From the NCBI RefSeq assembly GCF_001039355.2, contig NW_019775671.1, positions 1 through 64,000 on the forward strand: DNA of 64,000 bases, in the 5' to 3' direction. The notes under the pieces are model-generated. The model did no database searches. It was not told where the DNA came from and saw only the letters and a list, made by a program, of their open reading frames with translations. Both the position numbers and the translations under genes were made by a program. Shown here piece by piece: positions 25,701 through 36,900 of this stretch. Each line of letters opens with the position of its first letter. Within the stretch, counting starts at the first letter, position 1. Source of the stretch: Lingula anatina (taxonomy: Eukaryota; Brachiopoda; Lingulata; Lingulida; Lingulidae).

Positions 25701-25870
25701 ATGCTAGGCGGAGAATTTTACCTAAGTGGAATCAACAGCAACAACAAAAAGCGGCTGCTGCCGCGGCGCAAGCTGCAGCCCAGGCTGGTACACAGGAAAA
25801 CAAGCATGGCGCCCCCCCTAGTGCAACTGCAGCAAATTTTCAGGCACAGCAGGCACAGAAGTCATCTTGA
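19759..25870 (+). CDS. MEIS/PKNOX-like TALE homeodomain transcription factor
   Basis: Exons are 19759-19925 (ATG at 19770), 20300-23111, 24829-24944, 25154-25324 and 25574-25870 (TGA). Phases join cleanly and predict about 1183 residues, far longer than typical MEIS or PKNOX proteins (around 400-470). In order: an acidic, Ser-rich N-terminus; a conserved-looking acidic block ([10 protein letters not shown], about residue 140); a long Gln/Ser/Pro-rich disordered region; nine QGY repeats (about residues 700-830); a MEIS/PKNOX-type N-terminal domain with HPLFPLL (about 914) and a second helical part ending EEFCNKFDQ (about 1015); and a TALE homeodomain (about 1075-1138) with the PYP loop and WFVNARRR. 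It should be a nuclear DNA-binding regulator, perhaps a partner of PBX or HOX proteins. The 25324 donor (GAG|GTCAGA) is weak but gives the expected PKEAVNIM homeodomain sequence. Exon 2 and the following intron recur at 23378-24777 as a probable allelic copy. The exact TALE subfamily is uncertain. Confidence 0.85.
19763..19777 (+). promoter_or_regulatory. four-codon uORF overlapping the TALE start codon
   Basis: An ATG seven bases upstream of the chosen start opens a frame of four codons (MKNE) that ends at a TGA inside codon three of the main frame. The two frames overlap, so a ribosome starting at the first ATG would terminate 5 nt past the main ATG. Such overlapping uORFs usually damp translation. 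The arrangement is seen; the effect is inference. Confidence 0.6.
21966..23376 (+). repeat. haplotype copy 1 of TALE exon 2 (3' half) and intron
   Basis: This block is repeated almost base for base at 23378-24777, with the single N at 23377 exactly between the copies. Differences include seven versus four Gln in a CAA/CAG tract, six versus five Pro in a CCA tract, and a few substitutions (for example ACGGGGGA versus ACAGGA near the end). Both copies keep the exon frame and the ATAG|GTAAGT donor. Two unmerged alleles explain this better than a true duplication. Confidence 0.9.
23378..24777 (+). repeat. haplotype copy 2 of TALE exon 2 (3' half) and intron
   Basis: The second copy starts directly after the assembly gap in mid-exon (ACTGGGGTGC), so it has no acceptor of its own, and runs through the donor at 24514|24515 into the intron. 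It continues without break into the next real exon at 24829, whereas copy 1 ends at the gap. The true gene probably has a single exon 2, represented here by two alleles. Confidence 0.9.
25292..25765 (+). other. homeobox (TALE class), split by one intron
   Basis: The homeodomain starts near RKHPVLPKE in the exon ending at 25324 and resumes as AVNIMLEW at 25574. The three-residue loop extension is visible as PYPTDEEK. The recognition helix reads [16 protein letters not shown]. Compared with the usual MEIS/PKNOX sequence VNNWFINARRR, position 47 is Tyr instead of Asn and position 50 is Val instead of Ile; Asn51 and Arg53 to Arg55 are kept. Downstream is an Ala/Gln-rich tail of about 45 residues. 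Confidence 0.85.
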
Positions 25871-26277
25871 TAGAATTTGAAGGAAGAGTGGGCTATATTT
25901 CTGTATGAGTGATGATATAAGTTAAGATGTCCCAGTTACTATTTTATTATTTTAGGCAGATATATCTATATTCTTATTGTGCAAGGCATGAAGAGAAAGT
26001 ATGTTCTTAGGGTCACAAATGACTGGAATGAAAGTAAATAATCAACAGATCTTTTTATCAGTGTTTTCCTATTTTCAAATCCCTTCTTTGAAGGAAAAAG
26101 AGAAAATTTAGTTTTGAAATCATAAGTTTTTAAATTAGACATAAAGATACATACACAGATATATATATATTTAGGAATTGTTCTTATATTTTAAGATCGA
26201 AAGAAAAGTGCCATAAGGATTATCCCTCCTTTTTCCATTGGATTGTTTAAAGGATCTTGTTCCCCCTTCCCCCCTGA

Positions 26278-28002
26278 ATGGAAAGGTTTTTTAACTTGTC
26301 TCGAGAATTCTATGCAAATTTGTGTTGTCTCAGAACTGGATGAAGACAAGGGGACCGTTCACATGAAAAATTTATTTTCTAAAAATCTATTTGCGGTATC
26401 TTGTGATCACGGTCTGTGCCCTGAATACCCCACGGCGTAATTACAGGCAGCGCGAGTCAGTTACTTCCAAAGCTGTAATTAATTCTCGGCGCTGCCAGTA
26501 ATTACGTCGCGGGGTATTCAGGGCACAGACCGTGATCACAAGATACAGCAAATAGATTTTTAGAAAATAGATTTTTCATGTGAATGGTCACAAGGTCTCT
26601 AAATATACTATGCTTGAAGGTTAATTGTGATGCAGTATTTGATTAATTATTGCAGTTCAGTTTATTTTTTAGCAAATTTCAAGTGCCTATCAAATTTAAG
26701 AATGCATGCCTTTTGATCAGATTCCATATATGGTTTTGATTTTTTAGTATGTGCCTGTCAGCATGTGTAAGATAGCCCTTGTCTGGTAAATCAATATGCA
26801 CTCCTATGAATGAAGATTTGCCTTAAAATGGTATTTGTTTCAGTTCTTGTGGTTATTTGATAGTTGAAGTTATTTATTTGTGTTAGCATGCATATTAAAA
26901 ACGATTACCTACTTTAGGAGCTAAAGGAGGAATGGATTTGGTTCTTTAGCACATTCTATTAAATGATGATTTAATATTAGTTCCAGAAATGTGTCTTCCA
27001 ATCCTTGTTTTCGTCATAGCCATGACACTTGACCAGTTGTCAAATTAATGAAAGATTGTTCAATTTTGATTATCTGGAAACTCTTTATTGAATGTCTGTT
27101 GTAAGTGGTATTTTATTATGCATGGCAGAAAAGTTTAAGCACTTCTTTTGTTCCACCCTGTGGTTTACTATCATGTTGCTTTTATGGTAAAATCAACTAA
27201 TTTAGTTAATGTGACATCACACGATCACAAAGCATAGGCAGAATATATAAAACAGACGATAAAGAAATATCTGTCTATCACATATCATAAAGTACTTTTA
27301 CCTGGATTTTTTTTGTACATATTATAAATACATTATTAAATTTTGCATTTTTTCTTACTCTCAGGTTGTCATTATAGGGTATAGTAAGTAGACTGTAGAC
27401 TAGGCAATAGATTTTAGTATTAAGGCACTATGTAATTAAATCCAAACTTAAATTTTTAATTTGTAATTAATTTCAAGTTATTTGTAATTAGGTCAAGTTA
27501 CTGCCATGGTGAAGCTGTATAAAAGAGGCATTTGATTTTACAGAGTCTACATAGTAATTCATATTGTATCATATCATTAATCATATCACTTGTCCTTTCT
27601 CCGTGGAAAAGCAATTAGGAAAGGATATGAGGATTATTTTAATACATATATATGAGAAGAGAAAATGGTCTGATCATCGTAATAATTTTTAATCTGAAAA
27701 TTCCTGATCTATGGAAAAAAATCTTTTTTTGGGAAAAGACACATGGAGAAATATGTCTTTGCTCTTTTTATAGAATTGGAATTGCAGTGATGAGTTTGAC
27801 TTTTTAATGGCATAGCTAATTCTTATGTGTTAATGCCACTAGATCAACACTTAAATGCAATGCACCATGCTCTGGATTTTGAAAATAATTCACAGAATTT
27901 AACCCAAATTTTCTTTCTTTCTTTCCCTTATTTCAGTGGTTTTACACGAGCCCTCATTATTTCCTGAAATCTGTTTTGTTGTTTATGAGCACCAGATACC
28001 TG
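26278..28002. repeat. haplotype copy 1 (with MITE) of TALE 3' region
   Basis: It is near-identical to 28004-29475, beginning ATGGAAAG and ending CACCAGATACCTG at the N of 28003. It is about 250 bp longer than the other copy, almost all of it explained by the MITE at 26351-26591. Other differences are single bases and short indels. Confidence 0.9.
26351..26591. mobile_element. 241-bp palindromic MITE, TSD AAG, absent from other haplotype
   Basis: The element begins GGGACCGTTCACATG and ends CATGTGAATGGTCAC; the arms stay complementary over most of their length (for example GATCACGGTCTGTGCCCTGA in the left arm and its complement in the right), so it folds into one long hairpin. It is flanked by AAG on both sides. 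The matching position in the second haplotype copy (near 28072) reads GAAGACGAGGTCTCTAAAT with nothing inserted, an empty site. A related copy is at 54187-54443. The 3-bp duplication suggests a PIF/Harbinger-type source, though AAG is not its usual target. Confidence 0.9.
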
Positions 28003-28003
28003 N

Positions 28004-29475
28004 ATGGAAAGTTTTAAACTTGTCTCGGGAATTCTATGCAAATTTGTGTTGTCTCAGAACTGGATGAAGACGAGGTCTCTAAATCTACTATGCTTGAAGG
28101 TTAATTGTGATGCAGTATTTTATTAATTATTGCAGTTCAGTTTATTTTTTTAGCAAATTCAAGTGCCTATCAAATTTAAGAATGCATGCCTTCTGATCAG
28201 ATTCCATAAATGGTTTTGATTTTTTAGTATGTGCCTGTCAGAATGTGTAAGATGGCCCTTTGTCTGGTAAATCAATATGCACTCCTATGAATGAAGATTT
28301 GCCTTAAAATTGTATTTGTTTCAGTTCTTGTGGTTATTTGATAATTGAAGTTATTTATTTGTGTAGCATGCATATTAAAAACGATTACCTACTTTAGGAG
28401 CTAAAGGAGGAATGGATTTGGTTCTTTAGCACATTCTATTAAACGATGATTTAATATTAGTTCCAGAAATGTGTCTTCCAATCCTTGTATTCGTCATAGC
28501 CATGACACTTGACCAGTTGTCAAATTAATGAAAGATTGTTCAATTTTGATTATCCGGAAACTCTTTATTGAATGTCTGTTGTAAGTGGTATTTTATTATG
28601 CATGGCAGAAAAGTTTAAGCACTTCTTTTGTTCCACCCTGTGGTTTACTATCATGTTGCTTTTATGGTAAAATCAACTAATTTAGTTAATGTGACATCAC
28701 ACGATCACAAAGCGTAGGCAGAATATATAAAACAGATGATAAAGAAATATCTGTCTATCACATATCATAAAGTACTTTTACCTGGATTTTTTTTGTACAT
28801 ATTATAAATACATTATTAAATTTTGCATTTTTTCTTACTCTCAGGTTGTTATTATAGGGTATAGTAAGTAGACTGTAGACTAGGCAATAGATTTTAGTAT
28901 TAAGGCACTATGTAATTAAATCCAAACTTAATTTGTAATTAATTTCAAGTTATTTGTAATTAGGTCAAGTTACTGCCATGGTGAAGCTGTATAAAAGAGG
29001 CATTTGATTTTACAGAGTCTACATAGTAATTCATATTGTATCATATCATTAATCATATCACTTGTCCTTTCTCCGTGGAAAAGCAATTAGGAAAGGATAT
29101 GAGGATTATTTTAATACATATATATGAGAAGAGAAAATGGTCTGATCATCGTAATAATTTTTAATCTGAAAATTCCTGATCTATAGAAAAAATCTTTTTT
29201 TGGGAAAAGACACATGGAGAAATATGTCTTTGCTCTTTTTATAGAATTGGAATTGCAGTGATGAGTTTGACTTTTTAATGGCATAGCTAATCCTTGTGTT
29301 AATGCCACTAGATCAACACTTAAATGCAATGCACCATGCTCTGGATTTTGAAAATAATTCACAGAATTTAACCCAAATTTTCTTTCTTTCTTTCCCTTAT
29401 TTCAGTGGTTTTACACGAGCCCTCATTATTTCCTGAAATCTGTGTTTTTTGTTGTTTATGAGCACCAGATACCTG
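28004..29475. repeat. haplotype copy 2 (empty site) of TALE 3' region
   Basis: This copy starts directly after the N and lacks the MITE. It joins the unique downstream DNA at CACCAGATACCTG|TAAAGTC. Confidence 0.9.
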
Positions 29476-30583
29476 TAAAGTCTTTAAGGCTTGATAATAA
29501 TGGTAGGTTAAAAAGTTTGAGGGAATATGAGAGAGGCCCAGTTATCTCTGTAACATTGCAAAGTTTTTCATATTGAAAGATGATTTTAAATTTATTGTGA
29601 TCTGCAATTCCATCATTCATGAACAGCAAATTACCGGAAGAGTTGGAAAAAAGATGAGCATAGTTTTCTTTTATTGCCATAAAGCTGTTTTTATGATATT
29701 CGTAGAGAGTTTGAAAAATTGTGAGGAATTTCAACCTTATAAGAAATGATCTTACTATTTTTCTTTTAAAGATTTTTTTCTTTTTGAATATGTGAGATAA
29801 AAGCATGTTTGTTTGGTATATAATCAAATCTTTTTTTATCAATATAAAATATTGCATTTATTAAGAAAACAACTGTTTTTGTCTTAAAATGAAAGAAAGG
29901 AAAAGCTATCTAAAGTTGAATCTTATGAACTATCAATCTTTGAAATTTCATATGAAATTCTGTTTCTTCCAAAAAGTTTCATAGCTAATTTTGAAAATAG
30001 TAATGGATTTTTCTTTAAAAATCTATATCTTTGTATATGGGATATTGTCAGAAAAAAATTAAAGCATTCAAAGACAGGATCTTATTTAATGAATTTTCCA
30101 ACAGTTTACAAACCTTCAGTCGTCCTTTTCTGGCACTCACTAATTTTCAACTCTAGCAATTTTGGAAAAGAAAAACTAAAACCCGCACTAAAGCACAGAT
30201 TATTGAAAAACAAAATTCCTTGACTCAAGTCTTGGATGTAATGAGACTTGTGCAGTGATCTAGTTATAACTAGTGTATGCTGCCAGTGAACCGGCGTTAT
30301 TTTCAAACTGTCAAGACGGCCAACTACCAAGGATAGACTGGATGGTCAACATGATTTTTGTGACATTGAATAAGATCATTATCTGTCAATATGTTTTAAT
30401 AGCATTGGTTGTTCTAAGATGAGTTTCAACGAGAAGCGATTAATGCACTTAAAAAAGCATTGAAAATCTTGGCTTGGATTGCTTAAAACTGTAGTGGTTG
30501 GCACATTTTTACTAAAAGCTGTAATTTATTTAGAAGGCTAAAATTGTTTTTGTAATGAAATCCTGCATAACGATAAAAGACTT

Positions 30584-30603
30584 AATAAATTAAAATCTTT
30601 ATT
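30584..30603. terminator. candidate bidirectional polyadenylation signals between convergent genes
   Basis: AATAAA at 30584-30589 reads on the plus strand (TALE gene side), and TTTATT at 30598-30603 is AATAAA on the minus strand (SPMIP4 side). The genes are convergent, so their transcripts may end or overlap here. If so, the minus-strand 3' untranslated region is about 1.8 kb. Only the hexamers are seen. Confidence 0.35.
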
Positions 30604-32388
30604 CACTCATCCAATATAATAAGTATGAAATATTGGTATAAGGAGAGAAATGGAACAAAACAACAACAGATGGCCGTCATAAATAACATCACAAAGTAGA
30701 TAATTGAATCATAACTACACTGCAATGAATTTGTCCAAGTGAAGCAAATTTGATAGAGTACACATCCAGATTAGAAGATAAATGAAAAGATAAATATTTC
30801 ATAAGTTTATGTCACAGATGAAGCAAATGAAATGATTGCATTAGAGAATTAACGATTTTCCCACTGGCGTAAACATCCTACAGATTGAGGAGATAGCAAT
30901 GATTTTCGCTTTTTAGGCTACTATATTTTTTACAACCCAATCAATAAAACAGCATGTCAAAAGTGGAGTATGAAATGCTGATAGATATTATAATACAACA
31001 ACTGGGCGTAAATTACACATTTTAAGTACTCTGGTGATAATTGATTTTAACTTCTTGTGATAATAAAGATAATCTTATAAGGCAAAAGTGTAAATGATGC
31101 AATTGAAAGTGAATTTGTTGACAAATTTAAAAGGTGACAAAATTTCTTCCATAAGCTGCAATTAATATTGTGTAATGGGCTTATACTGTTGTGTGTTGTA
31201 TCATTTATACCACAATTTTCTCTCCAGTTATGACACACTGCAGCTGCTTTAACAAGACATAAAGTGAACATTTCATGTGAAATATAAATGTGGCTCACAA
31301 AGGAAAAAAAAAGTTATCCATTATAAACAATGGCAAGACAACATTTTCCAAAAAATATTCTATGTACAAAGTTACAGGTTTATATATATTGTGAATACTG
31401 GATCACATTAAATGAGCTTTTGATGTATTTCTTTCAAAAATGCACTACTTAACACATTTGATTTTTCATCAATAATTGCAAAGACAGTAAACAGCTTTAT
31501 ATATATATAAAGAATATCTGTGTAGTTTCTGGTGATGTTGCAGATCAAAATGTCAAATTCACAATCTCACTTTACTGTGCAGTATTGCTCATTATTCAGT
31601 GACAGCAATTTTGATTGTCCTGAGCTTTTATGACTACTGCTCCAAGCTGAGAAAATGACAGTTTTTGTATTCTCGCATAAAATGTCAGAAATATAGCAAA
31701 CTTGTTAGCATTTCTAGACAGATTCACATCTGCAATTTTTGGGTCTTATTCAAGCTCCCTTTACTGTATCTTATTGCTCAATGAGCTGTACTCTTACAAA
31801 TATCACAACCTTTTCCTTCAATTGACCAATGAGCATGCTGTGTTGAGCAATATCTTTGTCATGGCTTTTTTCTTGGTTTGTTTAAACAGTAGATCTATCT
31901 TCTTCTATACAGTACCAAGATTTACCTCACATAATTCATTCTACATTTATTCTTCATTCTATTTGCCCATCTCAACCTAAATGGCAAGCTCCTACCAGAT
32001 TACTGATCATGAGGTACTGTCTATAAATAAAAACCTTGATGTTTACTACCTTTGCCCATCAGATCTGTCTAATCCAGTTTGAGCATATCAAATACTGAGT
32101 TTTAAGTGTATAGCATTCAGCTGTTGTCTACAGACCTATACTATAATACATCACAGGTTTTTGAATTGAGCAAACATTTTGTTTCGATTTTGGCTATCAC
32201 TGCATATTTTCCTCCACTTAATGAGCAAATTTGAGACCTAAAAATGCCTTAATGTATACCCTGTTACATGTTTACTGATTCTTTTTTCTCATTCTTCCTA
32301 AAAAGAACATTATTTTCAATCTGGTATACTTGTTAAGTCCAGTCATATATTGTAAACAAATCTTAAAATGAACAGAAACATGATTTGA
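30604..32388 (-). other. 3' untranslated/downstream region of the SPMIP4-like gene
   Basis: AT-rich DNA without a supported coding exon lies between the SPMIP4 stop codon and the candidate convergent polyadenylation site. A further TTTATT near 31950 is an alternative minus-strand signal. Confidence 0.4.
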
Positions 32389-33951
32389 TTAACCATGTAT
32401 GAGCTGGCCATTCATCCCTCCAAATTCATGGGTCTTACCACGATATATATTTTCTCTAAGATCAGGATTGTTTTCCTGGAACTTATTATAAAATTTCCTC
32501 ATGGCCTCTGTTTTGGAAAAACTGTCCTGAATCTTTAAAAGTTTGGTTTGTTGCCTAGGTAGCTTGGAACTATATTTCCAATCAAACATTTTATCTTTCT
32601 TATAACTCAAGTCACTGTACACAGGGAATTGGTTTTCATATGAAGTTTTGTAGGCAAAGGTGTTCTGAATTCCAGCAGGTGCTACATTTGTTGACAATGA
32701 CGCAAATTGGTCTTGGACTTGAACTGGGTCTCGAGATTTTTTAGACATTCCATGTTTCGCCCCCGTCTCTGATTCCCATGCTGCTTCAAAAAAGGGTTGG
32801 TTACTTGTGAAACTAGTGTCAAACATTGCTGGTGTACTATCAGGCTGCTTCATTTGTGTCTTGTTTGTATCATTACTTGGTGAATACTGAGCATGGGCAC
32901 TGGAATACTGAGTGGGATTGGATGATGTTGGCCTGGCTGGTTGCCACGGATACTGATCCTCCTCTGTTGTCATAGTGAATTCACCAGTTGGTGACAGACG
33001 TGCACTGCTGAGTTTCAAAGGCTCTGCACCAGCTCCTGAAGCAACCATCACATTATCAGAAAACTGGACACTTTTACCTGGAGATTTTGGATAAGTGTAT
33101 GGTTTCACATTACTCAGTTTTTTATTTTCCTTGGACATCACTTGGAATGGTTCATTACGTGCAAAAGGGGGGATTTCGTGTTCCTCCAGAAATTTGTGGG
33201 TGTTGTACTGTGTGCCTGTTTCACTTTCTCTGTTTATGATGCCATTCTCCTGTACCTTGACATCGGCAGTATTCTGATTTGGGTGAAGGTAGCGTCTTTG
33301 TACCTCCACGTTGTATTGATAGGGTTCTATGACATCTCTTGCATCAGGGCGATCACTAAACATAGGAACCTTTGTCACCTGGGTCCGCGATTTTTGTAAA
33401 ATTACATCCATTTCTCCATTCAAGGGGGTTGTCAGATGCAGTGCCCCCTTGTGGGACTCCCTGGTATCAAGAAGCTCTGGTCCACTCAGCTCCTCTTTAT
33501 TCATCTGGTACTCGAGGATCTCTGGCTTGTAGCTTGTCTTGTACAGGCCTGCCCTCTCTGCATTGAATTTCCCCTCATGTTTGTAGAAGACTGGAGGGTG
33601 GTCTGTAGTATCTGCCTTTTCCAATTTGTGATTGAGCTGAGTTATGTCGTGTTCTGGCTTCATAGATTCTAAAAGCTTCCAGCGATTCTGTGCCTCCACC
33701 TGTTGGTGCTCATCGTGCTGTTTCTTTCGCAGAGAGTCTAAGTAGGAACCAGGTTTTTCCTTGGGGGGAGCTCCTGTTGGGTGATATGGTAGTTCAACTG
33801 CTTCTTGTTTACCTTGAGCATCTTCCAAAGTCTGAAGAAAAAGTAGATTTATTTATTTGTTGACCAAGTTTGTTTTATGTGTTTAAATTTATTCATTTCT
33901 CTGCTTGTTTGATGTATGTTTTCTCATTTCTCTGCTCACTCAGTAATCCAT

Positions 33952-33990
<39 letters not shown>

Positions 33991-36900
33991 TCAGTTTCCT
34001 TGCCTGCTTATACAAGCTTTTTTGTTTATTTAATTATTTATTTATCTATTTGTTTTTAATTCATTATCGTAGGCTAAAATGTTTTCATTCTCTATCTGAT
34101 ACCTGTAGCTGAGGGTCTGGGTGGAAAGTGTCATTCATCAGTTTCCACTGTGCATCCTCATGTTTGAGTTTGCCTGTTGTATCTTGGTATTTGCGTTCAG
34201 GCAAATTCACATATTCTTTACCGTAGAGCAACCGGTCTTCTTCTCTCTCGGTCAATGTTGGTTTCCTAGAAATAATTAAATTCCATTACTGAGAGCAGTT
34301 GTGCATTTTGTGGATGATCTTAACCACAAAGCAATCGCACTTTATCTGTCATCAAAGTCATTTTTTCATATGACATCATTACTCCAGCAGGTAAAATTTT
34401 TTTCAATTTGTGGATATCCGCTTTCATCACATCTGTGCAAGTATCACCTTTCTGTTGAAGTTGCCAATTGTGTTATGTTTATCAGCTTTACAATTTTCAG
34501 TAAAGTATTTTTTTATCAAACTCAAGTTCTATAGATGAATAGTAACATAAAATAGTGTATTTTTCATTTCTTCAGATAAAAATAAATTTTTTTTATTGGC
34601 AAGTTTCACTCATTTAATATTGGTCTAATATTACAAAGCAATGCTTTCTCTTGTCCTGATCAAAGTTATTTGCCTTATTACTACAAGGGACAGACCATTG
34701 TGATGTTGAAAAATACTATATAATCAAACACAAACATCATTTTCCTCAGAGAAATTACAATAAACAAACCTTTTATAGTTAGACTGGCTTGGAGCCATAG
34801 GCGCCTGTGGCTTAGGTTTGGCAGTAAAGGATCTGGCTAGGCGACCTTCAAAAGGACGAGGAGGATCGAAAGTACGGATCGAACGAGGTTTCTGAAATTG
34901 AATTAATGGACAAATATTAAACATGCTAACAAAAAATCACAAATAATCACATCATAAATTCCACATTACCTTTGGATTCTTTTTTGTAATTCTGCTATAT
35001 ACTTCCATTTTTTATTTCAAATTATTTTAGAAAAACTGGCTGAGACTTTTGTTTTTTCTGTTTCTTATTACACAAACTTTTTCAAACATCATACAAATTA
35101 CGTTGCAGGTGGAAATATATGTGATATTCTTTTAACTAAATACATTTCTATACTGATTTTTCAAGATAGATACATTTTGCAACCAAATGCACCACTGCTG
35201 CTGCAATAGTGTGCCACTCAATATATATATATAAAAGACACTACAGAATAAATGGAACATATACAATAAATGTCAACAAGAGCAGATTACAGATTCATTT
35301 CTTTTCTGAAAACATGTCGTAATAAAACTAACTCTTACCAGATCATCGTCTATATACCCAGTGCTATTGTATCCCTCTATTTTCTCACCCATGTTGTCCA
35401 AGTTCATAGGGTTGGTAGGACCTAGGCCTGCAAGGAAAATAGGGCAAGTTTTATAAGTCTGCAATGCTAACACCAAAGGCCAGTAAAACTGAGACTGTGG
35501 CAGTATAATTTATAAATTTGTTCAATAAGTGTTTAAATTCTGCTTTAAGCCAGTAAAGGTTTATGCACAGGGTCTCTTAAACAATCATTTTTAAATTAGC
35601 CTTCTATACTTTTGCACAGTCAAGTGATTGTGAACAAGAATTTCATAGCAATATTAATCTTCTGAATTATATGATCAATTTCAATTATAGAATAGGTAAT
35701 AGAAGTATAATAATTTACTTTCTAAAAAAAAAAAAACGCGAAAAGTTACTGACTGCAAACAAAACATTTTCCTTTAAAAAATATCATATCTTGTGAGTAA
35801 AAACTAAAATATATTTTTGGATAACAATCACAAAAAAATGAAATAAACCACAGAAGAAGGTACGCACCAGTGTGATTCTGCTGGTAGGTGGTCTGCCATT
35901 GCTCACGCTCCACATTACGCAGTGCATTAGCCGTGGCGGGGGAGAGCGTCTGCTCTGGGGAACGCTGCTTTAAGTTTGGTACCACCACTTTAGGAGGAAT
36001 TGGATAATATGGCGGTTTGTGTCCATGGACTTTAGGCTCCTGAAATAAGATTTTTCTTTTATAACAAATGAGATCTTAGCAAACCTTTAAACTAGGCATA
36101 TCCCATCTATCCCCCTTCAGTTAATCCAGATGCAGGAACAGCATCGAACCTAACTCTAATTTGGATTCAGAGTGGATCTCTTTCAGGAAAAGGGTGGTTC
36201 CCTTCTCTCCCCCTCCAACCCTCTCCCTACAGGCCCATGTTTAGTCAAAAACAAAAAGTCAAAGAGGTACAAGTACTGAAATAGATCAACAGAATAGCTG
36301 TTACCTGGTAGAAGTCATTTTCTCCATGCCAGGTCAGCCCTCTCTTCAACCCCTCTGGAGGCAGAGCCTGGATCTCATGCCGGTCACCAGTGCCTGAATA
36401 AGAGATGTTGGAAATAAATAAATACATAATTTCTCAATTTAAATTATATCAGGACAATTTATAGAAAAGGAGTAGCCCACTACACCACATGTTCATTCAA
36501 GTGAGACAAAGATAATTTATGTAAGGTAAGAATCACAATTATTTAGTAAATAAAATTTTATATGTCATAAAAAGTTCTCAATTTAAAAGTAAATTATTTG
36601 ATAAAATGCAAAATCAAAATTATAAAAAGTTTTCATTTTAAAAGTAATTTATTGGATGAAATGTCAAATCAAAGTGATAAAAAGTCCCAACTTTAAAGTA
36701 TCTCAACCAGTTCTACTTGACTGTTGTAGCCACTGTGAAGAACAAGTGTTGACCATCAAAACTGTCTGCACTTTAATTTAGTTTTCAATTACTGCAATTT
36801 AAAATGTCTAAGGATATTGCATTTTGATTTAGTTTTCATTTACTGCAATTTGTAATGACTACCCCCCCTCCCCCCCACACACACACACACACGAAAAAAT

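Larger units (their letters stand above)
25871..30583 (+). other. 3' untranslated/downstream region of the TALE gene, duplicated across a gap
   Basis: No coding sequence is seen. The first part follows the TGA directly. Blocks 26278-28002 and 28004-29475 are near-identical haplotype copies around the N at 28003. Beyond 29475 the DNA is unique and ends at a candidate AATAAA at 30584. Without the duplicated block the 3' untranslated region could be about 3 kb; earlier polyadenylation sites cannot be excluded. Confidence 0.45.

Noticed and set aside
33095-33672. Plus-strand frames opposite the SPMIP4 last exon
   Set aside because: Antisense shadows of a long coding exon with no domain or splice support.
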